Position numbers and translations under genes: made by a program. A stretch of DNA of 64,000 nucleotides, taken from assembly GCA_963971225.1 (NCBI GenBank), contig OZ020268.1, positions 46,240,404-46,304,403 on the forward strand. Direction: 5' to 3'. Positions 35,716 to 48,110 of this stretch are shown here, piece by piece. Source of the DNA: Melieria omissa (taxonomy: Eukaryota; Arthropoda; Insecta; Diptera; Ulidiidae). Below the pieces are notes generated by a model. That model did not search any database. It was not told where the DNA came from and saw only the letters and a program-made list of their open reading frames with translations. Each line of letters begins with the position of its first letter. Position 1 is the stretch's first letter.

Positions 35716-36545
35716 CTGATCCTAATGACTGAGGATTGATTTAATTTATCGATAACTCAATAATTGAGGATTGATTTGATCGCTCAGTTATACAAAATAA
35801 CTCAGGATTGATTTGTACGATCGATACTCTAATGACTGAGGATTTATTTGGTCGATCGATAACCCAATAACTAGCGATCGATTTCACTGCTCAGTTATAC
35901 AAAATAACTGAGGATTGATTTGATTGATCGATAACCCAATAACTGAAAATTTAATTTGATTGATCGATACCCTAATGACTGAGGATTGATTTCATCGATC
36001 GATGCCCTAATGACTGAAGATTGATTTCATCGATCGATACCCTAATGACTGAGGATTGATTTGATCGATCTGTAACCCAATAATTTATTTTATCGCTCAG
36101 TTAAACCCAATAACTAAGGATTGATTTGATCGATTGATAACCCAATAACTGAGAATTTAATTTGATTGATCGATACCCTAATGACTGAGGATTGATTTGA
36201 TCGATCGATAACCCAATAACTGGGGATCGCTTTAACACTCAATTGTTCCTAATAACTAAGGATTGATTTGATCGATCGATAACCCAATAACTGAGAATTG
36301 ATTTGAGCGATCGACAACCAAACTGACTAAGGATTAATTTCATAGATAGATAACCCAATCACTGGTAGATAATCCTTAGTCCTAATGATTGAGGACTGAT
36401 TTAATCGATCGATAACTCAATAACTGGGAATTGATTTCATCGATCGATAACTCAATAACTGGGGATTGACTTCATCGTTCGATAACCCAATAACAAGAGA
36501 TCGATTTTATCCCTCAGTCATACCCAATAACTAAGAATGAATTTG
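35716..36545. repeat. ~36-bp minisatellite rich in ATCGATCGATA
   Basis: Unit approximately CCTAATGACTGAGGATTGAT then TTGATCGATCGATACC, repeated over about 800 bp in two alternating versions (CCCTAATGACTGAG and CCCAATAACTGAG), with occasional inserts ATCGCTCAGTTATACAAAAT. More than fifteen CGATA or CGATC cores are present, and one exact TATCGATA lies at 35747-35754. There is no coding content. Confidence 0.88.
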
Positions 36546-37780
36546 ATCAAACATTTCAATCAATGAGCTATTTGTTTGTCAAAGGAAATATAGAGTTACA
36601 TGTGAAAATAAATATTACAATTCATACAAATTGTGTCTGAATATAAAAATCAATATTGGATAGACCCCACTTCATACAACACCATCCAGATAGCATTCGA
36701 CATGTAAAGCTCCTTGAATAAATTTGCAGTTAAGTGTTGTTGTGTCATGAATTCCCACTGTACCGGCGGAACGTTTCGTGCGCCAGCACAACGCAGCGTC
36801 GCACATTTTTGTGATTAATGACTCGAGTGTGCGGCAGCCAATTGACATTTTACGCATGTCGCATTTATTTTGTCGTCTGCATTTTAATTACTCTGTGATG
36901 TATGGCAGCGATATGTCACAGTGATGTACGAGTATCACGTTTATTTATCACAAAGATAATTCGAGCTCAAAGCATATGAAACCTGCAACTATAATATTAA
37001 AGCTTGCAACAATTAATAGACCGTTTCCCCCCATTCAAAATTCAGCCAACCAGTTCAGCTACAGTCGACATTGTTCAACCAGCTGACCTGCAAAACGCGT
37101 CAGCGCTTTGCTTGCATTGCTGTCGCAAAATAACGAAGTCCGACGCTTGCATTTCCTTAAATAAACACACATCAATAATTAAAGCAGTCCACAAAAAATC
37201 GCACAAGCAATTGAAATGACTACAACAACAACAATAAAAACGATTGTCAGCACAACGATGACGTCTTCAGTGCTCGCCAACAACGACACAACAAAATTCT
37301 TAACGGGGGAAAAAACATTAACCACAAAATCCACACAAATCCAAATAAAACTTTAGCGACTTTTGCAACTGTTTGTAGAGTTGGACAAACAATCCGACCG
37401 ACCCGGCTCGAGCGAGGCAGTGCGCAAGGCCGAACCGACCGCGTGACGTGCCGTGCAGGACGCAGACAGTTGGCCAGGTGCCTTGCACTCTCTGGCACGT
37501 GAGGCAGCGCGTACTTTTTTCCTGCCTTAACAGTAACCATTTCCGAAAACAATGTGAGGCAACAATTAAAAGCAGAAGAACAGAAACAAAAGTAAAAATA
37601 ATAAAAACACAAAAGTAAAAATAAAAACTATTAAAAAGAAAACATAAACAAGACGATGAATAGGAAGAAACATTCGATGGAATGGAAGAAAGTTGGAAAA
37701 ATTTACTTAGACTGACTGAGTGACTTGTGAGTTGGCATAATTTAGGAGAACTAAGGTCTGAGTGAACCTGCTTCTGTAGT
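36546..37780. other. intron with G+C-richer segment (37376-37510)
   Basis: Mostly unique-looking. The 37376-37510 stretch is G+C-rich and includes an E-box CACGTG near 37495. Frames here are not recognised. Confidence 0.35.
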
Positions 37781-37839
37781 CAAAGCTCAACAAGGTCACC
37801 AGTTTTTCTGTCAAAGGATGCAAACTTTCATCATGTTGA

Positions 37840-39110
37840 AATATCTAGCTTTCTTTTGCTTGTTTTCAAAGAACTTAAAGTAAAGGACGTCTTAAATTTA
37901 TGTTGTCGAATTTTCTGCTTTCTCACTGCTTCAAAAAAACAACTTCGAAGAACTTTGAAGACTTTACAATGTCGATCGATTAAATTTCTTTCTAGTTTCA
38001 ACTTCCCACTGCTTTAGAAAAGCTTCTCTCAGAGGACTTTTTCTTTTTCTAAAACACTTCCAAATATTGAACTGTTCAATTTTTTCTCTATTTAACTTTT
38101 ATTGTTGAAGAAAAACTGAGTTTAAGAAACTTTTATAATGTCAGTCGATCCAGCTTTTGGGAAAAATATTCTTGAAAGGATATCCGGTCGATCCACCTTT
38201 TTTTCTTTTTATTTCTTCTCCTTTTTTTTATTTTTTCCAAAAAAAATTCTCTTTCTTTTTCCCAAAAGACTTTCAAATACTCTTTTTAAACGTTTTATTG
38301 CTATGGAAAACTTAGTTCAAACGACTTTGAAGACTTCTCTAATGAAAGTCAAGCCAGCTTTTGAAAAAAAAATATTCTTCAAAAGATTTCTGGTCGATCT
38401 ACCTTATTCCTATTTTTAAAGAATTATCAAGACTTTCAAAATGTTGTTCAGTTCAGTTTGGTCTGATTTCAAGTTTCACTACTTTAGGAAACTAATTCTC
38501 AGAGAACCTCTTTTTCTTTCTCCAAAGGATCTTCCAAAGCTTTCATAATGTCAAACCGTCAAAATGTTTCTCTTTTTATAACTTTTTATTGCTTAGTTCA
38601 AAGCACTTTAATGACTTTCACTACGTTGGATAATTCAGCTTTTGAGAAAAACATTTTTCCAAGAACTTTCAAAGGACCTGACCTTGTTTCTATAAACAAC
38701 TTTGAATTCGACATTATTTTCTTTCTTCAATGAACTTTCAACACTTTTACGATATGGATCGATTCAGCTTTTGAGAAAAACTTTCCTCATAGGACTTTTA
38801 AGGTTTTCATCCATTCCGTCGACTTAGCTTTTTTCTTTCGTCGAACAATTTTGAAGACTTTCAGTATGACGACTTCAAAGATTTGTATAAAATCAATCGA
38901 TCCAGTTTTTTTTATTAAACTTTTCACTTATTCAGAAAAACTGTACTTAAAAGACTATCTAAACATTTATAACGTTCATCGATCCCATTAGTTTCTTTCT
39001 TCAAAGAGCTTTCAACACTTTTTTGATACGGATCGACTTAGCTTTTGAGAAAAGCGTTCTTCAAATCACTTTTTAGAAATTCAATAATTCGATAAAAAGT
39101 TGAAAACGAA
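37840..39110. repeat. T-rich degenerate repeats around CAGCTTTTGAGAAAAA
   Basis: The phrase (GATC)CAGCTTTTGAGAAAAA recurs in altered form at about 38149, 38353, 38638, 38767 and 39045. It alternates with TTCAAAGAACTTTCAA/GACTTTC phrases and YGGTCGATCYACC (38185, 38390). The spacing varies (about 130-285 bp), so this is an old, eroded array. Confidence 0.65.
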
Positions 39111-41925
39111 GAAAATCTGAACCTTCTTTATTTTTATTTTTATTTTCTAGACCTTCACAATGTCACTCAAATCAGCTGTTTTCTATTTTCAAGTTTGTGT
39201 AAAACTTGAAAACTTCTTCAAGAACTTTCATCACTTGATCGGAAGAAAAATTGCAACGATTTATAATGAAAAGCTATTATCTGAATCTTACTTCATTAAA
39301 ATAATATTTTTATTTTTTTGGTTCGAATCGCTTTAAAATCGTTTTCAGTAAGCCTACTGAAATACCAAAAGACGATTAGAAATATGTTTCTGAATGCAAC
39401 GAGCACATTTGGCGACGATTTTAAATCGTCATAAACCTAGTTTTTTTGTTGAAGCTCCACTTTAGGTGCAACCGAAGAACAAAAATGTAGACTCTGTATT
39501 TTTGATTCTTATCTAAATGTCATTTCTTTATGTATTGTTTTTTTGTTTCAATCCTAGGTAGTACTCTAATCATACGGTTAGTGCTAACCAATTTTAGGAA
39601 CACTCGTTTTTTGATACACCAGTCCCTCCAAAAGTTCGCTCCAGAACGTCATAAGTATAGCTGACTGTGAACTGAGTGAACCAGCAGCAGGACACATGGT
39701 GGAAAATATTTTCAGTTATCGCAGTGTTGTTGTAGAAACTCGCTGCTCCTTTTGTATGCTCCATTTGTTGTGGCTTTTGTTGTTTTCGCTGTTGTGTCTA
39801 CTGCTTTGTTCAATGTTATTGTTATTGTTGCCTTACTTGTTTTGTTTTTATTGTTGTTGCAAAAGCAACACAACCGAAGTCAAGAACTTTCCACTGGAAT
39901 TTAATCGACGCCAAATCAAATTAGTAAACATTCGTGTACAACATTGCGTCACTGCGACCGGAGCATCCGGGCGGGGTCGCTTGGTATGCGTGCGTGCATA
40001 TGTGTTCATGTGTGTTTGTGTGTGTGTTTATTCGCATCTAATGCAATTTATTATAGTTTGTAGCGCTTGTGTACAAAGTTACGGTTTAAGTAAACTTACC
40101 GAGTGAACTGGAACAACACTGCAAGCCGGCACTTTCAATGCCAACGCAGCTGCAGTGGCCACCAAGGTGCATGCACTTTTGTGCGGCAACATTAGGGAAC
40201 TCTAATCGAATGAGATTCGAAAATAAAGCGTCGAGTGTAGAACGTGAATCAAAAGCGCAGGTCAATTGGAACTCTTTGAAGCAACAGGTTGTCGATGAGT
40301 GCAAGGGACATTGGAGCTTTTGGAGCAGACATAAGCAATGGCCATGGATACCAGTTGGTATTTGAACGGAAGACATGTTCTCCTCTTAATGAAAATTAAA
40401 AACGAATTTTATGAATTTCATGAATTGTTTTTACTCAAATAATTTCATTTTTTGGATCATAGAAGCATTTCATAACCGGCTGGTTGTGTTCTAGTGAGTT
40501 GTGGATTACGAGCGCAAGCAGGTTCTGTAATTTTGGATCTTTCAAACGCAGATCTGTTCCATTGAAATCGACACTTATCACCCACAAGAAGAGAACCAAA
40601 GATTTGCCAAGATCTTCTTCCTTACCTTCCTTACCTTCCTTGCCTTCCTTTACTTCCGTTAATGGCAGAAATAAATTCATTTACAAACCATTCACCGTCA
40701 AATTTTGTAACTATGACAATAAACACTTTGTATCATTCCTCCTTAGTCGCCCATTCCCCACCAACAATTTCTCAACCCGTACAGTTGTACACCTGTCAGC
40801 GCCGAGTAAATATCGCCATTCAACGCATTCGACTTCCCTGAGTTTCGTTGAAACGGCGACATTTGAGCGACAATAAAGAATTAGCGCTTGTCACATTTCG
40901 ACCGCAATTCGCTAAATCAGAAACTTTTGCTGAATGCGCACTGACAATTCTCAGCCGCAGAGTTTGTTTACTTCCGTTACAACAACAAACTCGCACACAC
41001 ACTGATGACGCCACGAACATGCAAATATTTTGCGGAATTCGCATGCTTGCATGTCGACACAAAATTCCAGTCATGAAGGCATGGAAAATGAAGCTACACA
41101 ATAAAAAAATAAAAGAATGCAACACATTCAGACTTTTCAGAACTTAAAGGAATAATTCAATGTTTGAATTTGATGTCAGAGAACTAACGAACCACTTTGA
41201 GATATAAGAAAACTTTACAGACTATACACATTTTTAATCTTTACTCAAAACTTGTACATGTTACCAGCGATTAGACAACAATTTCCTGTGTGTCAAGTCA
41301 GAAAGACATCAGCAGAGGGCCAATTTCGATTTCACAATTCACTAATGTGTGTGTTTCCGCATTGATTAGGAGATTAGTTTGCCAGTAGGAAACTAAGCAG
41401 ACGAAAAAACAAGAAAGCAATGGAAAGTTCATTGAAGTTTTGAGCGGATATTAAGAACTAAATATTAAAACTAATTGGACTACGACTGCACATGAATTAC
41501 ATCAGTAAACTTGAGCCCAGAATACGAAGCCGTCACTCCTGGCACTGGAGACATTATATAGTTTCTGTCTCTTCCATTCCTTCTTATCTCCACAGCCTCT
41601 GAAGACACCACTAGTTAAGGGGACACATAATGAACATGGACACAATGCCATATAGAGATACGACTCATAGATTTCTTCATGATTATTGTGGCACAGTCAA
41701 TTCTACTTTGCTATTAAAAGTCTATTAACTATGAGAATTAGTCTGCGCAGAGCGTATATCGAAGTTATACCCAACCTCATCCAATTCAATATCAGCTAAT
41801 GCGATCCCCTTTCTGGTAATCTCCTTCTTACCTTTCTATTCAGAGTCACACTGAATCTCACTAAAGGGCAAATCTACCGTATGTTTTTAAAGGATTTTCG
41901 GTCATGTTCTACCGACGATTACTTA
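39111..41925. other. intron, no gene recognised
   Basis: Includes a CTTAC/CTTCC pentamer run at 40618-40655 and a TG run at 40011-40027. Several 75-136 codon frames overlap on opposite strands (for example around 40138-40376 and 40435-40876), but none has a family signature. Confidence 0.4.
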
Positions 41926-42055
41926 CTAACTTAACTGGCTATAACAACCCTCTACTGAGTTACGGCCTGCCGCAAAAGTTCTCTCCGCCTCTGCTTTGCG
42001 TGCATCTTCTCCAATTGGTCACACTAAGAGATGATGGACGTGTCTCCACCTGAGA
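41926..42055 (-). mobile_element. LINE 3'-end remnant
   Basis: The minus strand reads RPSSLSVTNWRRCTQSRGG in the frame matching the LGVTNWRRRAQSRGA block of the 21.7-kb copy. It continues into the shared tail (GGCCGTAACTCAGTAGAGGG, TTGTTATAGCCAGTTAAGTT, AGTAAG). It is short, 5'-truncated and inactive. Confidence 0.65.
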
Positions 42056-42890
42056 CACCTTATCTCTGGCTGAACTATTTTATTCCTTGTTCACTCCTCT
42101 CGGGAGCACAGGGGCTCCACAAGACATTGCCTTGTGCAGGGTAGGTGATTGGCCTGCCGCAGGTAGTCCTAAGTGTTGGGCCTGCCATCTATCGCCGCTT
42201 CAGAACGATGCTCCCGATGCTGCAGCGCCATCTGTTGTGTAAGTGAGGTGACAACAGGATGGTTGGTTACTTCACTAAAATCGGTTGCGTGCGCTGTTTT
42301 CGTTAATACCCTGGCTGAATTATAACAATATTCCAAGAGTGGCATCTGTGGTTATTTATTTGCCCAACAGTTCAACAGGTTTTGAGATAACAAAAGATTT
42401 ATACGCATAGACCGAGTGCCTACCTGTCTTTTAGGCATAGAGTACTTGTTAGTAGAGATGAGATCCTGTATCTTAGTCCCTCTTGTTCCAACGCTGTAAA
42501 TACGGTGATGGCGGGAGCCCTCAGTATTTCTATGAGCATCCAGTTCTCTCTTGTGAACTATGAAGTAAGTGAGCTTACGTTTCGAATTCCAGGTACGGAA
42601 CCATTTAGTTATGAAACGCTGAGGTTTGGAATAGTAAACAACATCTGCCAAAAGTGCGCATTGACTATTCTTACAAAAGATTATTCGTTGTTAAATTTTT
42701 GCCAGCACTTACCAAATGTTTACTCGTTATGATTCAAGAGGTTGCTCCAGTATTTCTCTGGATTTTCTGAAGCCCCAAAAAACGAAAGTTTTGCTCTTCT
42801 ACGCACCCAGATAGATGAATTACGAGATAGATATATTAGGTCCGATATTGTTTCACCATTTAGTCGTGAATTTTCACTGATTTGTAATTA
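42056..42890. other. intron, repeat-like but unclassified
   Basis: The 42060-42260 segment (GGGAGCACAGGGGCTCCACA, GGCCTGCCGCAGGTAGTCC) is G+C-richer than its surroundings and could belong to the adjacent LINE or another element. Frames at 42352-42651 (minus) and 42505-42732 (plus) are not recognised. Confidence 0.35.
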
Positions 42891-42894
42891 CATG

Positions 42895-43335
42895 TATTTG
42901 CGTGCAAATTTCTCGGACTCTCTTCGCTCAAACCCTCTAAGGTCTCTCGCTCTCCCCGACCTCCTCAGGTTCCTCAAAGAAACCAGAGAGTTCGGGTTAA
43001 GAGAGGACACTTCCAAAACTCTCCTCCCCTATCCTTTCCTGTCTCCTACCCTCCCCCACGCGTATATCGTGGTCCGAATGGACTGAGTGCTATCGAAAGT
43101 TTCTAGCCTTCATGCCCTCCGTCCCGTCAACATCAAGATCTCTTGGGAAAGGAAAGTCATAGGCTCACTATTCATAGAAAAGTTGGAAGATTAACTAAAA
43201 TGTAAGTGAGTTGTAACTGGATCACTCAAATGAACCATAGTGGAGACACTTCAATCATCCTTTTTGTGGTGTCACAATGGGCCCAAACTGTCGCCCATGT
43301 GTTCTCTGCGGCAAAGCCTTATCGCATGACAACCT
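42895..43335 (+). mobile_element. LINE C-terminal end and 3' UTR remnant (second family)
   Basis: 42931-42996 encodes NPLRSLALPDLLRFLKETRE, resembling the L..LDL.DLL.F...TGWF ending that closes R1/LOA/Jockey-type ORF2 proteins; the final residues are eroded. A long noncoding tail follows, ending in TTTTTGTGGTGTCACAATGG and GCCCAAACTGTCGCCCATG. Short copies of that tail lie at 1878-1920 and 2290-2320. It is 5'-truncated, with no catalytic region. Confidence 0.55.
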
Positions 43336-46300
43336 AACCTTCGCTTAGAGCTCATGGTGTCTACCTCCCTGAATCTCTGTTGAGACTAGTTACAATGAAT
43401 TGAGCAATTTTGCTGCTCCCAGAGTACTCGTAGACCAGCGCTTCTTCAGTGTAAGTCATTTACACAGAACTTCTTCCAGTTCAACCTACCTGGCTCGGAT
43501 GATTCGCTATGGTCTCTGGTCTGAAATATTTCTTCATTCAGAATTTAATATAATATCGTCAATTTTATTATCTCGAACACCAAACTGTCCACGAACCCAG
43601 ATAAATTGGAGATTGTTTCTTTCTTGTGACTGACTTAAGCTTCCATTATTGAACAATCACAGAAGTAACTCATGCATTCTCAAAGACTTTAACTTCAGCT
43701 ACACAGAAGTTAGACGCATAAAAGGCTCTCTAGATTCTTCTTCAGTGATCCCAATTGAAAATAGTGACATAAATACATAAAGATAAAGATTTGATGGAGT
43801 TTATTTTACTGAGACCAAAGCTGATCTATTGCGCCCCACCTATTTATGTTGCAAATGTGCAAGTGCCAAAAAGTTCAATTACAACTATTGCACCTAATTC
43901 CAATATCCAATATCGTCATAAACATGTGACTAACACTCGTGTAGCGCTGAATATTTAAACGCCAATGAATATGTCACAGTTACCCAGTTGTCAGTTCTGT
44001 CATTATATCATGTTTAGTACAGTCACTGCCGTCAGTCACTGCATCTCGGTGGCAGCTGCAGGCAAACTTAAAAAAATACAAAAAAAAAACATAATGCAAA
44101 ACCAAAAGTAATGAATAATGCGAGTAATAAAAGAAACGTGTCAAGTTGTTTGACAATCTTTAAAATAAGTGCCACCATTTCACCAGCTGAAGCGGCATCG
44201 GTCGCCCTCTGCACGCCGCAAGCCTGTCAGGCAGTAAAACAAACCAAATGACAGCTTAACACGAAAAGGTTGATGAATATGAATGAGCAGCAATGCGCGG
44301 CTTACCGCAGCGACACACAGCTGCACAGCCGCAACGAGACAGACGGACAGACAGCCAAGCAAACAAACAAACTAATGCAGCGCAGTGCAGCAAATCAGGC
44401 AAACAAGGCAGCGGCAGGCAGTCAACCAGTCAGTCAGTCAGTCACCAGTCACCGTGCAGCTGTCACGCTTAATGAGTCATTAGATGCAATGCCAGCGATG
44501 GCGATGCACCTTAACCGCAGGCCGACACTTCTTGCACCCTGCCGCGCGTCGGCCACCCACGAAACGCGTCAATATGCGGCGGCAGCCAAGTGACGCGCCT
44601 GAAATGGGAGCACGCGCAAACAACGCCGAAACCGTGTCATAGAGTTGCGCTTTTTTTGCAGATGTCGGCGAAAATTCGCGGTCACTTGCGTGGAAAATCA
44701 GCAGCAAATCGAATCAGTTAGTAGCATTTAGCATTTTTGAACAACACTTTCGAGCGCTGAAGACTTTAAATGCAAAAAATTATAGAGAAATAAAAAAAAT
44801 TAGTAGTAAAAATGCTACTAAAATGGGCACTTTGCATGTTGGTCTGTGTGCTTGGCGCGGAGCGAAAAATTGCTGAGCAAATAAAGTGACCAGTTACAGT
44901 TCTGGTGGCAACTAATTTAGGCCAACACTTTCAAACGTTTTGCCATTGCGTGTAGTGAAACGGCACTAAGCTATTTTGGTGACTCTGATCAGAGCCAATT
45001 CCTGTGAAAATACATCAAAATTAATTACACAACAATTAAAGGTTAAATTTAGGGCCCAGTGTTGCATCTTATCTTTAACACAAACGCAAAATTTGGAATA
45101 CGAATTAGCGTTGTAATAAATATGCACAAGTTTCATTAACAACTTTTCCAGTGGCTCAGTGCAATGTGGGTTTAAGTTATTGATTAGCCTGTTGACCAGT
45201 GTTGCTACAGTTGTTTCCACACTAAGTGCGAAGGACGCAAGATTAACTTTGATTCTTGGATGAAATAAGGCTAGAAAAACTTTGAGGAGAGCAAGAGGCA
45301 CTTTCACTCGGAGGACCAAACGATTCATTGCAAATCTCTTCTTCTTGCTCTGTGGAAATAACCAACACTTGTGTTTCGGTGGTAAACCAGTGCAACCTGT
45401 TGATGAAGTTGATTCAAAATATTGTCTTTTGTAGCATAACTCAGGTCTCTGAGGAATCCCGAACTCAAAGCGAAGCCATAAGTCGTTAACTATCGTTGCT
45501 TCATTTTCCTCATATCATCGTCCGCAGCTCAACATTTCCTTTTACACTACTAAATTCTGATGAATCCTATTTTGATTGCTTTGAAAACAAATTCAAATAT
45601 TTTTAATAAATTTCATCAACCGGATATGGTTTCAGAGATATGGCAACAATTTTCTTAAATCATCTAACGAAAAATTTGAATAATAATTTGAGCTTAATTT
45701 TAGCAAATAATATAAACAAAAACTTACTTTTTTGAAGTCTTTTAACATTAAAAAGACCAAAGTTTTCCATACCTACAACGACTACATATTACATCCGCTG
45801 ATATCTCGAAAAGTATACATCGGATTTGGGTAATTGTAATTGTAGAACCCTAATTTAGAACTCGATAAAAATATTAAAGCCATCAAAGCAAAAGTTGATA
45901 GAAATACTAAAGAAATTACAGATATTTCAGAATCCAAAACCGTCAAATTGACCAATGGTCTTTTTAGTGTTAAAGCAGATAGTATTTATTTCAAGAAAAT
46001 AACTTGTTATGTTAATTTTTTGGAATTTAAAGTTCAAATTAATTTTCTTATTTTTAGTATTTTAAATTTAATGCAAAACACAACACAACAAATCATTAAA
46101 TACAACTGGCAACACTGAAATGCCAACACACCCATCAACCCGTCCTGCACGCGTAACCTTTTCGCAGTGTTACGCTGTTCGGGAAAGCGCCTAATTAACG
46201 GCAACAATTTCGCCCTGTAATTACTTGCACGCACTCGAACATGATTTCGATATTGCATGGCAATTAATGGCCATTAATCGGCTTCCTATAGACATTTCAA

Positions 46301-47097
46301 TCGAGAATCGTGCAGTCACAGCGCTTTAAATAGAATTGAAACGAATATTAATGCAATTTTTCCAAATGTTTACACTTTTTCACCCAAGCAAAGCAAACTC
46401 AATTCCGAACATCACCTGACATCACTTGGCTTAAACTCGTATCTGACTATTTGTGGTTGCCATACTTAAAGCCGCACTCGCTTCACAACCGTCAACACGC
46501 TGCTAATGCCACGCAAACAAGGGCCTAACATGATTATCGACAAGAATAACAGATTTTCGCGCAGCCATAATCGAATCGAATGGCTTTTTAAGCGTCTAAA
46601 ACGCATAGTGCCGGTACGCGCACTTGCTGGTTGTAGGGGAATGGGTGAGGAGTGAAAAAGCAGTCGAGCTGCTGCTTAAAATTGCTGCAAATTGAGCTTA
46701 GAGGTGTCGGCAATGTTCTCACATACATCTTTGGCCAAGCATCTCAAAATTGCTAAGTGCTCTGCTGAGCTGGTTGCTGACGCATCTGTTATTGCATATT
46801 TGCAAGCGCTGGGCGCATGAAATGGTGAAAATGGCAAACAACATTGAAGGGAAAAGCACCAAAAAAGCTATGAGCTTGAAAGTTGCACAAAAGGTGCGAT
46901 TAATATTTGCGTTTTAATAATAAACACGAAATAAGAGAATTGTTTTTAATAATAATAAAAAGTTATAATAATAATTTTAATCAACTAATTGATTTATTAC
47001 TGATTAAAAATCGAAAATAGTAATTTCAAAAAATTAAATTAAAATTAATACTTTAATTTTTTATTTGATATTTTAATGCATTTTCAATCTTTTAACT
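43336..47097. other. intron, no gene recognised
   Basis: A G+C-richer patch lies at 44180-44720 with CAGTCAGTCAGTCAGTC (about 44423-44441), and ordinary A+T-rich intron follows. Frames of 100-120 codons (44270-44593; 44966-45328 minus) show no domain. Confidence 0.4.
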
Positions 47098-47120
47098 CGG
47101 CAGTGAAAGGGTTAAACACG
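47098..47120. mobile_element. solo end of the CCCTTTC MITE family
   Basis: CTCGGCAGTGAAAGGGTTAA matches the right ends at 21450-21467 and 58845-58859, including the TTAA. No partner left end was found within several hundred bases, so the element is truncated or its left end has decayed. Confidence 0.45.
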
Positions 47121-47223
47121 TAAATCAAGGGTTTGGCACACTTTCTGAACCCTAATTTTCTGAACAACAAACTAAATTTGGCGTTCATTAAAAAATGACA
47201 CCTATTCTGAGCCTCTCAGTTCT

Positions 47224-48110
47224 CGTTTATTGCGTATACGCACTGTGGTTCCAATGAAACTACACAATATACTACGACAAACTTCAAACATGTTTTTGTA
47301 TGTTTCTAAAACATGTGTTTGTATTCATTGTTCAGAGGAGGTGGAAATCTTTGTAGATACAAATAAATCGGTTTCCAGCAACAAGCCGGATTTCTACAGA
47401 CTAAGACCATTTGATGAATTCTGGCGGTAAATAGGTTGAAGTAGCTCGATCAGTAGGTCGATCGTTTCTTTCTTCGCATTTAGGCAATCAGTCTTCTTAG
47501 AGCTCTCCCATGTAGACTAATAACCTTCTTAGCTTGGCTGGCAACTGGTTTCTTCTAAACCACTTGACTTGCTCTCGTGTCGACGCTAATGTTCTTTGTT
47601 AACAAATGTAACGTATACGCACTGTGTTCCATACAAATGTTTAAAACTGCGTTGCTCAGTATGAAATTCTTTCATTGGCTTTTGTTCATTGCTCTCGAAT
47701 CGATGCTAATGTTCGTAGCTGCCAAATGTTACGTATACGCACTGTGGTTTCAGTATACAAGTTTTTCATTGGCTGCTTTCAAATCATTCTGACGTCCATT
47801 TCCTTAATAAATTTTGATCTCATCGCTCTGGATGATAATCTTCTTAATTCCCAATTGTTGCGTATACGCACTGTGGTTCCATACAAATGTTTAAAGCTGC
47901 GTTGCTTAGTACTAATTCATTGACTGCTTACTTAAATCTATTTTTTTAATAAAATTGTGTGCTCTTGTATCGATTCTAATGTTTCTAGTTGCCAAATGTT
48001 ACGTATACGCACTGTTGTTCCACACAAATGGAATGGAGCTGCGTTGCTCAGTATGAAATTATTTCATTGGCTGCTTTCAAAACACTCTGAAATATATTTG
48101 AAATATATTA
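47224..48110. repeat. ~130-bp tandem array with conserved core CGTATACGCACTGTGGTTCC
   Basis: Five copies of the core lie at about 47235, 47611, 47730, 47861 and 48001, at least two with one or two changes. The core starts with the palindrome CGTATACG. Intervals after the second copy are about 120-140 bp. The linkers also share CATACAAATGTTTAAAGCTG, CGTTGCTCAGTATGAAATT and TCGATGCTAATGTTC, but are more diverged than the core. In several frames it encodes the short peptide LRIRTVVP, which gives apparent small ORFs; I do not regard these as genes. Confidence 0.85.

Noticed and set aside
40435..40876. Opposite-strand frames with KEG/SLP repeats
   Set aside because: Generated by the CTTAC/CTTCC microsatellite at 40618-40655; the remaining residues match nothing I recognise.
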